Assembly (NCBI GenBank): GCA_036346225.1
Contig: JARFIW010001458.1
Coordinates: forward strand, 124,001 to 188,000
Reading direction: 5' to 3'
Source of the DNA: Platerodrilus igneus
Lineage: Eukaryota > Arthropoda > Insecta > Coleoptera > Lycidae
Length of the DNA: 64,000 nt
Positions within the stretch are counted from its first letter, which is position 1; each line of letters opens with the position of its first letter. Made by a program: the position numbers and the translations under genes. The notes beneath the pieces are model-generated. The model was given only the letters and a program-made list of their open reading frames with translations, did not search any database and was not told where the DNA came from. This document shows positions 42,797 through 54,162 of this stretch, piece after piece.

Positions 42797-43270
42797 ATGT
42801 GTTTCATAATCGATTTACAAGGATATCAATACAAAACTAGTGATTTCTATTGCAAGGAGATTGCCATTTTGGATGTAGCGAATAATGTAATATGGCATGA
42901 GATACTGGACATGGCTGTGGAGTATAGCACCCTAAGTGATGATTTTAAAAAGCAAGTTCGGTGGTTAAAGCAAAGAATCCATGGGCTCAGCTGGGATGGG
43001 CAGTCCACAAGTGGATATACAAATGTAGGCGATTTGCTGAAAGAAGTCATACCTCCCGATGCTACTGTTTATGTTAAAGGCGAACAGAAAAGACAGTTAC
43101 TATCAAAATATTTATCAAACAACATTTTAAACATGGAAAGTGTATTCTCACTTCCAAGGCTCAAAGAATTAAGAAGATTCGGTGATAGGTACAATCACTG
43201 TTTAAACCATTTTTTGAATAATTTAAGCTGTTCTAAAAAAAATGTATTGCTATTGAGGCCTTTTCGTTAA
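42797..43270 (+). CDS. RNase-H/exonuclease-like protein recurrent in insect Polintons
   Basis: 157 residues. It begins MCFIIDLQGYQYKTSDF, continues KEIAILD, VRWLKQRIHGLSWDGQ and VYVKGEQKRQLLSKYL, and ends with a Cys/His-rich segment (RYNHCLNH). I recall many insect proteins of this pattern (CD.QGF ... KE.A..D ... HGL.W ... VYVKG), with an exonuclease-like fold suggested by the D..G start, but the family has no firm function to my knowledge. It is the last rightward gene. A TATA-like GATATATAGG lies about 60 bp upstream and an AATAAA about 20 bp after the stop. Confidence 0.6.
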   Translation: MCFIIDLQGYQYKTSDFYCKEIAILDVANNVIWHEILDMAVEYSTLSDDFKKQVRWLKQRIHGLSWDGQSTSGYTNVGDLLKEVIPPDATVYVKGEQKRQLLSKYLSNNILNMESVFSLPRLKELRRFGDRYNHCLNHFLNNLSCSKKNVLLLRPFR

Positions 43271-44265
43271 TGTATTTAATTTTTAATAAAATATTTTGTG
43301 AGAATTGTTTTTTATCTTAGCTAAAAGCATTCCTTTAAAATTTGAAAAATATATCTGTAAAACAGCGCACTACTTTGGAAAAATTAATGTTTTAAAATAC
43401 AAATAAGAACCAATAACAGAATACATAATAATTGGTGTTTGCAAATAAATTCAGTTCTACTTTAATAATATTTTTAATAATACTTACCCTTAAACCTTCC
43501 TTCAAAACTTTTCACAAAAATAACTACACGAAACGACGGTTTAAAATTTCAACGGGCTTTACACACAAAAGCGTGCGAAACTAATAGAATTTTTTCTAAT
43601 TACACCGCGTTATATAAGGTTTGAAAACCGTTAATTATATTACTAAATGACGTTTGTATTTTCCCTAAATACGTGCTGGTTACCTTGTGTTTATTAATAA
43701 TCTACAAGCAATTATATTTCGATTTCAATGTACGTCATTGAAACATATTCTCAACATAATTAATAGAAAGTCCAAAAAAAGAAATTATATACAGTTTTCA
43801 CATGTTCGTTAAGAATCTAGAATATTTGCTGGATTAAAAAAAATTACAAATGAATTAATGCTACATTGGAAGTTTTCGGAATTTGCAGTATAATGCTTCT
43901 ACGTAATAAGACCCATTTACTTTCACTCTAATATTGTTTTATGATTATTATTGAACAGTACTTAATGTGGTTTATTACATTTTGATAATTCTGAAATTTA
44001 GGTAGTTAATGATGTCATACACAAAATTTCTAATTATTAGAATCTAAATCGGTACTATGAATTCACTAATTAACATGGTTGGTATCTAGCGAAGGTTGTA
44101 GAATCATTTTAAATTAAGACTGCATTCTTCTTTTCATTACAGGAGAAATTCCATAGATTTCATAGCAGCAAAATGCGCTTTCTTAATTATTAACCACGCG
44201 ATGATTATACCAAAAGTTGACCTTCCCATTTAGATATTTAAAACACATTACATTGGAATGATTAG
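43271..44265. other. Polinton right subterminal non-coding region
   Basis: AT-rich; starts with a polyadenylation-like AATAAAATATTT. No gene was recognised. Confidence 0.5.
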
Positions 44266-44819
44266 TTATTAAACTGTAAATTGAATAAAATAAATTATTA
44301 AAATTTTGTGTGCTTAATTTTTGTGTTGGTTAAAGCATATGTCATAAATGAGCAAAAATTTTAAATAGGTTTGAGAGCTTAAAGTATAACTTTGCAGGAC
44401 GTGGTCCTATTGCAAATCTATTTACAGATTCGGATTCTGCGTAAAATTTTAGACTAATTTAATGTATTGCATGACTAAAAAAATTTATATGAACGCTTAA
44501 AAGTTGCTACAGGTAAGAAATCTTAAAATCAGGGTAGCTCCCTTGGGGATGATGATATCTAAAAAATTCTTAGAAATTCGGGTAGCTGAGAAAATTTTAA
44601 TATTAATTGATACCAAACAAAATAGGTTTATCTCGAAAGATGCATTGGTTAGACGAAGAAAACTATTTGGTTCAGAATGTCAGCAGTAAAAATCTTAAAA
44701 ATAGGTTTATCTCGAAAGATGAAAAATGGTTAGTCGAAGAAAACTTTTTGGTCCAGATGTGTAGGGAAATGAGGATGCTGGGGGAAATGAGGTTCTGATT
44801 CGTCACTAAATGGTCTACT
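44266..44819. repeat. Polinton right TIR
   Basis: Reverse complement of the left TIR. Two tandem units of about 80 bp, each carrying GGTTTATCTCGAAAGATG and CGAAGAAAAC, lie at about 44625-44760. Confidence 0.88.
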
Positions 44820-45480
44820 GAAGCGTCGGTTCTTAGCTTTTGCAGTGGTCTGATGTCAATGCTTTTCAACCAATTTTTTAACCAGTAGGTAATTACATTT
44901 GTACTATGTCTTTGTGAGAGCATATGAAATATTGGAACAGCTTTTTTTGTCAGTAATTACTACAGCAGAATATAGACAGGTAGATTTTTGTTTGAGCAAT
45001 CCATTAGGCTTTGGTATTAGTTTAACACTTTTAACTATACTGCTCGTAACATCAATTGCGATGGAATAAAATTTATTTTTTATATAATCCTTGTAAAGAA
45101 TTGCTCCTATGTATGGCATGGTGTGCTTGGACAACTAAATCTTTAGCAGTGATCAGAATGTAATTTTGTTATTGTATCTTCCTCAAAACAACATCTGATG
45201 GTATATTCGAAGGTTGAGGGTCCCCATACCTCATATGCTTATCTGCCAATTCCTTTCTTTACAAAGAAACTGATTTATATTTTAGTTCTTGGGCAATTTC
45301 AATGTGCTTGATCCCTGCTAATGGTCTTTTAATTTGTTGATTATGGATGATATTTTTAATAGTCTTTTATGGTGCATACTAGTTCAACGTTTTCGTAACC
45401 AGGCTTTTCATTTATATCACATGAAGTGTTGCTCCACATTGTTTACATTTTCCTACTACAAATGAACATTCTTCTATAAA
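44820..45480 (-). pseudogene. NOF/FB-type (MULE-like) transposase, N-terminal half
   Basis: Minus-strand frames from about 45480 read FIEECSFVVGKCKQCGATL, IKRPLAGIKHIEIAQ, KHMRYGDPQPSNIPS, FYSIAIDVTSSIVKS and NVITYWLKNWLKSI before the Polinton junction. This is the order seen in insect NOF-like transposases. Many frameshifts are present. Its continuation is at 27600-29411. Confidence 0.6.
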
Positions 45481-45834
45481 TAGTCTAATACGAGTAAAAA
45501 GTTTTTGTAATACTACATTTATTTGAGAAACTGTGAGCTGTGACAATATTAATTAAATCCCATTGTAGTTGCTAAATAAAGTGCCATTGGTAGAACAACT
45601 CCGAATTATTCTTATAAAGTATGCTAAAAATGTTGGCCAGCGATATCTTTAGCTAATATTTTTAATAAAAACTTAATACAATCATTTTCCATCTGGCTTT
45701 TCGTTACAGTAAAAATAAATTGTTGTTATAAATTTTACAAAGTTTATAAAGTAGACTTATTGGTTTAAGTTAGCACCGGCAAAGGAAATACAGATAAAAA
45801 TAGTAAGAAAAATGTTTGCCATTTTAAATTATGT
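45481..45834. other. non-coding stretch, nothing recognised
   Basis: It could include more of the NOF-like element, but no motif was identified. Confidence 0.35.
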
Positions 45835-46330
45835 TTATGTATAATAGCACAATTTTCGAGCATAATCTCTGAATTTTTGACACTGAATGGCCCAAACGAA
45901 CGGAAATAAGAAAGTTAAATAGTTTTTAATTTTTATGGTTGTAATTTCACTTTCGGGTGAAGTTATGGATTAACCACCTTAAATCGCAAATAACTTGCAC
46001 AATTTTTGAGCACAAACTCTGAATTTTTGGCACTGCATGGCACAAATGAACGGAAAAAGAAAGTTGAATAATTTTCAATTTTCATAGTGGTTATTCCAAC
46101 TTTGCGTGACGTTGGATTGGCCACTTTAAATCGCGAATAACTTGCAAATTTTTTTAGCACAACTGCTGAATCTTTGGCACTGCACGGCACAAACAAAGGG
46201 AATAAGAAAGTTATATAATTTTCAATTTCCATGGTGGTTATTCCAGCTTTGCATGAAGTGGATTGGCCACTTTAAATCGCAAATAACTTACACAATTTTG
46301 AGCACAAATGCTGAATCTTTGGCACAAGCA
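45835..46330. repeat. 147-bp tandem repeat, about 3.3 copies
   Basis: The word AAATCGCAAATAACTT recurs at 45981, 46128 (GCG variant) and 46274, spaced 146-147 bp. Each unit carries CTGAATYTTTGGCACTG and ATTGGCCACTTTAAATC. The units have diverged. Confidence 0.85.
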
Positions 46331-47318
46331 AAGCATAAACAATCTGTATAGATATTTTGAAAATTGCGTGGTGTCCATGCTAACTTCACACTAGTCAATT
46401 AATGCTTTGATTATTATTAACACCCATAAATAGCCCAGCAGGCAAGACATCGGCAAGAGGGGGTGCCTTGCAGTTTTGGTTTATTAGTATCTTGGATGCA
46501 CAAATCATATTTTACAAAAAGGCAAATATGCATTTTTGTTAGTATAACGAAATTTTGATAATTCAAAAAGGACAACTACAAAAAATATCTCATGTTTTGT
46601 AAAACAAAATTTTGCACAATTCACACCAAAAATACTTTTCTTAAAGCTCATTTTATTTAAATACAAAGCTTCAAAATATGAACATGAATTATGAAAAAGT
46701 ACAAAAAACAATGTTTGTTAAGTTAAGCGTTTATAAAGTTATATTACTGCAAAGACAAAATACTTATTGTGTGATATTAATATTTGTGGATTATCACATT
46801 ATATTAAATAGATTATAATAATGATAATTATAATAATAAAGCAACATATGTTGCTCATTACACAATTATTATTCGGAAGTCTTTAATACATTTATAAATC
46901 TACAAACAATGATGCCATAGAAACAACACTTGTAAGATAACTATAAGGCATTCTTTTAAAAACTAAGCAATTCAAATTAATAAAAGTCATAAAGTAAATG
47001 TCTTTAAGATGACTTGTGCTACATCAGATGAAGCCCAGTCTAAACATAAATTTAATTACAGCTCAACTACATCTCTAATTAAATTAAATTAGATTCACAT
47101 TTTCATGTCAACTTTCAGAAATGCTTCATGAACTCTGTATAGGAAAGTTAATGTTTGAATGTGAACCCAATTTGCAAAAAGTTACACTATTTTCAAATCA
47201 AACTCTTAATTAAAGGCAGCTAACTAAATATTCAAGCTGAACCTGAAGCAGTAACTACAAGAATATGAAACAATCTACGGTGAATAACTAATTAATGAGA
47301 ATACCTATTTCCTTTAAA
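46331..47318. other. 3' flank of the PQBP1-like gene; AT-rich, nothing further
   Basis: AATAAAGCAAC-like and AATAATAATA runs occur, but a particular polyadenylation site cannot be chosen. Confidence 0.4.
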
Positions 47319-48163
47319 CTAATATCTTTTTGTACTCTCATGAGGTTTTCTGTATTCTAAACCGTCACTCTGTCGTCCCATTGGTACACAAGAGTAAGCA
47401 GCACGATCCATAAAATTATTTCCTTTAAACGAAAATCTTTTTGTACTCTCATGTGGTTTTCTATTTTTCAAATCAACACCCGATGGTCCCGGTTGTGCCC
47501 AAGCAGCAGGATCCATAGGATCAACATAATTACGGTTGAATCTTTCTGTGGATTCTTTATCCCTATGATTGACTCGATTTTCAGAAATAATTCTTCGATA
47601 ATTAGGTTCTCTTTTAGCCTTATTGCGTTTGGTATCATGGATAGCGCCTGTTTTCTGAATAGGCTTTTCAAAACCAGCTGCACATACTTCAAGTTTAGCT
47701 CTTGGATGATTCGGTGGCAACCAACGACTGAATTTTTTTGGGGGTTTTTTATCTTTAGGATTTTCAAAAACAGCTGGCTTTAGTCTTTCTGCACGCATTT
47801 TTGCTGCACATTCTCCCTGTTTTGCTCTTGGATGATTTGGTGGCAACCAAGAAACCAAATCATTTTCTAAGTTCCAAAAATAAACACGTTTCCTAAAGAG
47901 TGTTAGTCATCAGATGGGAGCAATAAAAAATTAATATACTTACATCCCTTGGTCATATACTGTAGTCCAATTATACGGCAAAGGATACATCTGAAGCAAT
48001 TTATCTACTCTTTCAGAATAATCTAAGTCTGGTGTAATGGGTGCTTTCCAATTAGCTTCACACCATCTATTGCAGTCATGATATATATTACTCTTATTTG
48101 GGCAAGAAAGAAATCCTCTGTAGTCATGTTTAACCATAAATCCGCCAGATTTTGGTGATGAAG
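47319..48163 (-). CDS. PQBP1-like: PQBP1-like protein, two exons visible (WW domain)
   Basis: Exon 47944-48163 is preceded by an acceptor (TTAATTTCAG) and ends at a perfect donor GTAAGT. After a 51-bp intron (47893-47943) exon 47319-47892 follows an acceptor CTCTTTAG. Joined, the frame stays open across the intron. The product shows FLSCPNKSNIYHDCNRWC, then a WW domain spanning the junction (PYNW...VYDQG | YFWN...DLVSWLPPNHP). This matches insect polyglutamine-binding protein 1, a spliceosome-associated factor. The C-terminus keeps a MDPAA / MDRAAYS..P motif like that used by PQBP1 to bind U5-15kD. Upstream exons were not found. WLPPNHPRAK and KPHESTKR each occur twice, so the tail has been internally duplicated. 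Confidence 0.78.
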
Positions 48164-48985
48164 CTGAAATTAATATAAATATTTATTCGTACTCATAGAG
48201 GAACATTCTACAAAGTAAAATGATAAGCATTTCGATGATATTGTGATTACTTTTAAGTAGTATGAAATATAAGTATACTACATTCAATCCCAGTACAAAT
48301 CTAGAACCAGCTTTAACATAGCATAAGTAACTTCAAATGTGCAACATCCATTTGGGATGTAATTACGATTATTTACTTATACATTCGGTAATTCTTTTAG
48401 TGGAATTTAAACATCTAACCAGACCCATTCCTTTCTTTAATTATATGTAAATAAAACAAATCGTGCATACTAAAACTTAAAATAGACAAAGGATGCAGTT
48501 CAGCTTAATTTATGATAAAGGTAATTTATTTGGTTGCAAATTTTATTTTTGACTTGTGTTTTGCAAGATATTTAGACATTTGAGGCTGCATGAATGGAAG
48601 TGCATACCTTTTCTTATTCATTACATTGCCACAGTACACCTCATGACTTAAGTGTAGATCGGTAAGTTCAATAATAATTATTGTTATGATAATGCTTCTC
48701 ACAAAAGTAGATAAAATACTGCTATTAATAAATTCAATAATGACAGTACAAAACCTCAATGGCAAATTTTGGTGTTTGGCATGATTCTGGTCAAGAAAGA
48801 CTTTGGCAATATCATCTTAATTTGTATTCTTGGTTTAGAGAAAAGAAAACTAATTTTAATTTGATGTGCGAGTGTGAATGTTTAGAAGGCTAATATAACT
48901 TCATTTCGTCTTGTACTTATAGTCTGGACCCAATATATCCAGTTTCTCCATGTCCAGAACATATTTTTCAACGTTATACAGAATA
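48164..48985. other. 5' side of the PQBP1-like gene; no further exon confirmed
   Basis: A minus-strand frame with MQPQMSKYLAKHK at about 48550-48590 could be an N-terminal exon, but no donor site follows it. Otherwise nothing was recognised. Confidence 0.3.
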
Positions 48986-48989
48986 TCGC

Positions 48990-49410
48990 TAATCTATTTT
49001 GCATTGACACCTTTACAGAATTTGTATTTTCCTGAATACTTATTTGATTTTGGTTTCATGATGTCCCTTCATTTCACAGACTACTGAATATTTCTTTTAT
49101 CAGATCTTAAAATGAGGTTGGTGTTTATTGAATTAGAAATTAGAGCTAATATATTCTGGATCATTCTGTTTATTTTTGTTGGTAAAACAACTTGACCTGA
49201 TGCAGGTTGCCTGGTACCATTCACTGTTTCTAAATATGCAGCAGAATCAAACTGGAAAACTTTCAGACGAAGTTTCTTTGATAATCTTAAACTGGTGTCT
49301 CTAATAAGTGAATGAGTTGTACCTGTGTCTAATAGTACAAGAATATCTTGGTTTTTATGTTGACATAAATAAATGTTGTGGCATCTTCAGTTTTCGTATA
49401 TAGAACAGAA
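48990..49410 (-). pseudogene. retropepsin fragment of an LTR retroelement
   Basis: Minus-strand sequence reads DILVLLDTGTTHSLI, the active-site DTG of a retroviral-type aspartic protease, then LKVFQFDSAAYLETVNG. The open piece ends in stops near 49080. No LTRs or other pol domains were seen close by. It is a short decayed fragment. Confidence 0.55.
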
Positions 49411-49559
49411 ATACTTTCTTTAGAATAAAATTTTGTTGTTAAATACTTAATCCGTTCCGAATCGACCTGCATCTTGACGAAGTTCTAGATTATTAGAACG
49501 GGTGGAACAGCTTGAGTGTTCCAATGAGCTAAATAGCCAAACCAAAGGTTTTACTAAAT
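49411..49559. other. short unassigned stretch before the LINE
   Basis: No feature was recognised. Confidence 0.3.
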
Positions 49560-52500
49560 TGGTGAGGAACCAGACTAAGAAAGGTCCCCGAAAGAGGGCA
49601 GCAGTTCCTTTGGTACTTGGAGTAGCAGAAACCATAGGGGTCGGTATAGCATTCTAAGGCACACTACTGCGATATGGAAGACAATAGGAAACCACCAAAT
49701 TACCTCCCTAGTACACAGCGTCCTTAAATTGTAATGAACATAATGACATTCTTTGGGGTAAAAGACTCCGGAGTTAAAATAGTCCCCATTCGGATCTCCA
49801 GGAGGGGACGACTCGGTAGGATGGGATCGGAAAGTTCGGAATAAGAACGTTGGGAACATTTTGCGAGTCGGAGCGTGGAATGTTAGAAGCATGAAGCAAG
49901 TAGGTAAGCTAGAGATCTTGAAAATTGAAATGAATAGGTTAGCGCTAATAGTAGGGCTCAGCGAAGTTCGGTGGCCAGAGGCGGGAAATTTTTTGGAGTG
50001 AAGACTTCAGGGTAGTTCACACAGGAGCAGAGGAAGGAAATTCGGGTGTGGTGATAGTTATGCGAAAAAAGATAAAACATTGTAAAAAATTACTTACAAA
50101 AGAATGAAAAAGCACTCATGTTAGATTGGAATCTAAACCGGTAAATACAGTATACATGCTCACCTCTAGCTACAGTGATGACAAGGTAGAAGCGATCTAC
50201 AAAGATATCAAAGACATACCAAGACACATAAAAGAACATGAAAATTTAATAATTATGGGAGATTTAATATTGTGGTAAGTGATTGTATGGTAGGAGCGGT
50301 AGTAGGTTTATTTCGTTTAGGCACGACAAACGGCAGGGGAAATAGGCTTGTAGAATTTTGTGACAAGAGCAATTTAATCATCACAAACACATGATTTCGA
50401 CACCTTGCTAAAAGACGATATATGTGGAAGATGCCAGGAGATATAGGAAGATATCAAATAGATTATATTCTTGTTAGACAATGGTTTAGAAATCAAGTAA
50501 AAGACTGTAGAAATTACCCAGACGCAGAAATAGACACTGACCACAACATTGTAATGATGAAGGGCGCTTTTAAATTTAAAAATTTGATAAAAAGAAATTG
50601 AAAAAGGCACTTTCATTTTGAGAAGCTAAAAGATAAAAATATTCACGAAAGATTTGAAAAAAAGTCAAATGAATTGCTGAAAGATATCGGGAAAATTTCT
50701 TATACTAAGGAAGTAGAGACAGAATGGAACAACATTAAATCCAACTTAGATATGGCGGCTAGAGATATTCTGGGGTATACACAAAAAGAAAATAAGAAAC
50801 CATGGATAACAAAGGATATCCTGAATTTAATAGAAGAAGGACGAAAATACAAAAATAGATCAGATAAAACAGGAAAACAGAAATACAAAGCTATAAAATG
50901 GGAAATTACTAACAAATGCAGGGAGCTAACGAACAATGGATTTATGAAAAGTGCAACGAGGTACAAACTAAGATGGACATAAGAAAGCTAGACGAAGCAT
51001 ACCCACTAATTAGAATGAATTTTAGGGATATATAACCATATAGCAAAAATATTAGGGACGTGAGGGAAACGTCATTATAGAAAATGTAGAGAAAGTGGTT
51101 AGATGGCAAGAATAATAGGTAATTTATATGCAGTAAAGGAACTAATAGCATTAAAACAGAAATCAGACATTGAAAACGAATATTTGGGATATTCTATACG
51201 TAGAGATGAATTTGAATTAGCATTAAAGGGTCTGAAAAATAGTAAGGCGCCGGGTACAGATAAGGTGCAAGCAGAAACTCTAAAAGCCGCTGGACAAGCA
51301 GTAACAGAAGGTCTCTTACCAAACTTGTAAGCTATATGTACGAGACAGGCGAGATACCCAAAGATTTCAAACATAACATCATAGTCACTATACCAAAAAA
51401 GAGAGACGTGAATAGATGTGAAAATTTTCGAACAAAAAGTTTGACCGCACACGTGTCAAAAATATTAACTAGAATTGTACAAAGACGAATGGAAAATCGA
51501 GCGGAAGAAATACTAGGAGAAGATCAATTAGGGTTTAGGCGAAACAAGGGAACACGAGAGGCTATTTTTGCTCCGAGGGTGATAATGGAGAAAACAATAA
51601 AAAAACGGGGAAGCGTGTATATAGGGTTTGTAGATCTGGTAAAAGCATTCGACAATGTAAAATGGAAAAAATTTTCGAAATACTCAAAAAGATTGGAATG
51701 AATTTTAGGGATAGACGGATAGTACATAGCTTACACTAAGAACAACCAGCGGTAATAGAATTAGAGCAGGAATTTAAAGAAGTAAATATAAGGAAAAGTG
51801 TGAGACAGGGATGTGCCTTTTCTTCATAAATTTTTAACTTGTACATTGAAGAGACAATAAATACTGTCAAATGTAGGAAAACATTTGGAATTATTATGCA
51901 AGGACAAAAGATTGATATGCTTAGATTTGCAGATGATATAGCAGTATTAGCAACTAGCAAGAAAGAGTTAGAAGCTGCTCTTAATGGAATGGAAACAGTT
52001 CTAACAGAGAAATACGGTATGAAAATTAACAAATATAAAACTAAAGTTCTAGTATGCAAAGAAAGGGAAAATAAATTAAAAACAAGAATACAAATAGGTA
52101 ATAATAGGTTAAGGATTTCTGCTACCTAGGAAGTCAAATAATGCAAGATTAGAAAAGCGCAGAAGATATAAAACAAAGAGTGGCACAAAATCGTGCTTCA
52201 TTTAAAAATAAAAAGCAACTACTGTGTTCAAAGACAACAAACATAGAAACAATAAAAAAATTGTTTACATATGTGTGGAGCACAGCACTGTACGGCTGTG
52301 AAGCCTTTACAGTAGGAGAAGTGGAGAAGAAATGTGGTGCTACAGACGCATGATGAAGATATCATGGATAGACAAAGTTAAGAACAGATGAGTACTAGAA
52401 ATGGTAGAAGAAGAAAAAGTATGTGAAAAACAGTAAAAATAGGAGAGATAGAATAATAGACCACATACTAAGGCATGAAGGAATAGTGCAAAATATATTA

Positions 52501-52820
52501 TAATCAGAGATAAGAAAAAAGAAAAGTAGATGTAGACCTAGGTTAGATTATTGCACACAGATAGTGAAAAATGGAGGCTGTGGAAATTTTAGGGAAATGT
52601 GTAGGCTAGCTCAGAATAGAAATCAAAGGAGGTACGCGTTCAACCAGTCCTAAAATGGAAAAACTAATGACAAAACAAAATAACTGTATTTAAACATAAT
52701 GAATATTATAAGCAACTACAGGTATCGGTTGTGCAATATTCTCGAATAATGTTAATTGTGCCAAAGTATTTACTAGAAAACTATTAATTCGGCGAATGTG
52801 ATGAAGGATCTTGGCAGCCA
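49560..52820 (+). mobile_element. non-LTR retrotransposon (LINE), decayed, RTE/CFDP2-like
   Basis: One long plus-strand stretch holds an apurinic-like endonuclease followed by reverse transcriptase in the LINE order. The 3' untranslated region (about 52640-52820) also occurs, as fragments, at 60140-61036. The endonuclease is of the kind annotated as craniofacial development protein 2-like in insects, which suggests an RTE-related clade. The 5' limit is uncertain. Confidence 0.75.
49860..52640 (+). pseudogene. LINE endonuclease/reverse transcriptase, many frameshifts
   Basis: In order: RVGAWNVRSMKQVGKLEIL and SEVRWPEAG (endonuclease N-terminus, 49860-49990); YQIDYILVRQWF and TDHNIVMM (endonuclease C-terminal motifs, about 50450-50560); KNSKAPGTDKVQAETLK (51240), IPKKRDVNRCENFR (51390), FRRNKGTREAI (51537) and YIGFVDLVKAFD (RT motif A, 51620); LRFADDIAVLA (catalytic DD, 51925). 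The tail ends at CGNFREMCRLAQNRNQRR. Stops and frameshifts occur roughly every 200-300 bp. It would have nicked target DNA and reverse-transcribed its own RNA. Confidence 0.82.
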
Positions 52821-52849
52821 CATGTTGCTTAACCCCATTTACATACATT

Positions 52850-53042
52850 TGTAATTTTGCTGAACCCTTGCTGTTGCAAGCAAGATAAGGATCTTTAACG
52901 TGCATAACAACACGCAAACACACGGGACCAGCATTTTACCTCTCATCCGAATGAGGGCGTATTTTTGTGAGAAATGCTCGCCTAACATTTTTCAAGTGGA
53001 CCGTGTCGATATTTGAATCCGAATCTTTTCACATACTCCCCT
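52850..53042 (-). mobile_element. tRNA-derived SINE, copy a (degenerate)
   Basis: Contains the family body words CACGTTAAAGATCC-like, GAGGTAAAAT and CGGATGAGAG on the minus strand, but its tRNA-like head is badly decayed. Confidence 0.65.
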
Positions 53043-53050
53043 ACATGTGT

Positions 53051-53345
53051 TTTTCCAATGCTCCACCCGAAAGTACTACATTGGCCAGAAAGCGAGTTTT
53101 TTTTACCTGAAAAATTTTGAATTTTGCCTAACGAACCTTTGTTGTTCCAAGCAAGGTAGGGATCTTCAACGTGCGTGGCATCACTCACACACGGAACCTA
53201 TATTTTATCTCTCATCCGAACGAGGGCGTCTTTTTGTAAAAAATGCTTGCCTAACATTTTTCAAGCGGACCGTATCGGGATTCGAAGCCGGGACCTTGGA
53301 CGTAGTAGTCACACTCATACCAACTACGTAACGCTTCTCCTTCAC
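53051..53345 (-). mobile_element. tRNA-derived SINE, copy b
   Basis: Minus strand: tRNA-like head with GGCTTCGAATCCCG (B-box), then AAAAATGTTAGGCAAGCA, CTCGTTCGGATGAGAGA, GGGATC and CCACATTGGCCA-like tail words. About 295 bp. It lies head-to-tail with copies a and c. Confidence 0.75.
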
Positions 53346-53556
53346 ATACCTTACTTGTGATTTTCCAATGCTCCACCCGTAGGTACTACATTGGCCAGGA
53401 AGCCAGTTTTTTTTACCTGGAAAATTTGGAATTTTTCCGGAGCCTTGCTGTTTCAAGCAAGGTAGGAATCTTTAACGTGCGTGACAACACCCACACACGG
53501 GATCTCTATTTTACCTCTTATCCGAACGAGGGTGTATTTTTGTGAAAAATGCTCGC
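53346..53556 (-). mobile_element. tRNA-derived SINE, copy c, 3' part (split by BEL)
   Basis: Carries the body and tail. The tRNA head is found at 60009-60115 on the other side of the BEL/Pao element, and the two parts join at the duplicated CTCGC. Confidence 0.82.
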
Positions 53557-53959
53557 TGTACACGCCTCCTGGAACGACAGGGGGCGCAAATAGAAACTGC
53601 CTGGAGTGCAGTAGGCAGTAAACCAGGGTTTGTAAGGTAGACAGTGGACTGTATAGATTAGAAGGAAATAAACAAAGAATTGGAATACAAGTCACATAAA
53701 TACTTAAAGCACTTACCGAGGCACAGACATCTGGAGCACTAACGCGGCACCTTTCAGTACTGTTTCTGGCCAGAGGTAAATAGGAACGGAGTCAGGAAAG
53801 GGTTATTTTAGGAAAGAGATTAGAGAGTAATATTTAGAATTGAAGGAACACGTTCGCGTTCGCGGATGGTTGTTAATCGACTCTTTTAAATTATGGTATT
53901 CCTTATCTCGCCTGGCTTGATAACGAATACCACGTTGGGAGAGCGAAATGGCGCGAACA
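53557..53959 (-). repeat. BEL/Pao 3' LTR
   Basis: 403 bp. On the minus strand a purine-rich GGTGGGCGG-type tract precedes it, probably the polypurine tract. Confidence 0.9.
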
Positions 53960-54162
53960 TAACCGCCCACCAAAAATGTACATTTTTTGAAAAGAAATAT
54001 ATTAGAAACTTGAAAAGAAAATTGTATTAGAACTGGGCATTTCCTCCCAGTAGTGGGCTACGGTTTACCCGCCGATGCTCTGGATAGAAAAAAAGCAAAA
54101 TAAAACGCGATTTTTTTAAAAAAAAACTAAATCTAAGTTGGAGAAAGAAACAAGAAAAAAAA

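Larger units (their letters stand above)
29412..44819. mobile_element. Polinton/Maverick element, full length (15.4 kb)
   Basis: Begins AGTAGA and ends TCTACT, with imperfect TIRs of about 0.55-0.59 kb, flanked by an exact 6-bp target duplication GAAGCG (29406-29411 and 44820-44825). A 5'-AG start and 6-bp duplication are the known hallmarks of Polintons. Gene content confirms it: protein-primed DNA polymerase B, retroviral-type integrase, FtsK/HerA-type packaging ATPase, adenain-like protease, major capsid and penton proteins. Such elements are integrated virus-like genomes that replicate their own DNA and may form virions. This copy has several broken genes. It sits inside an older NOF-like transposase. 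Confidence 0.93.

Noticed and set aside
48526..48765. N-terminal exon of the PQBP1-like gene
   Set aside because: The frame has a lysine-rich end like some starts, but no splice donor follows and no family motif matches.
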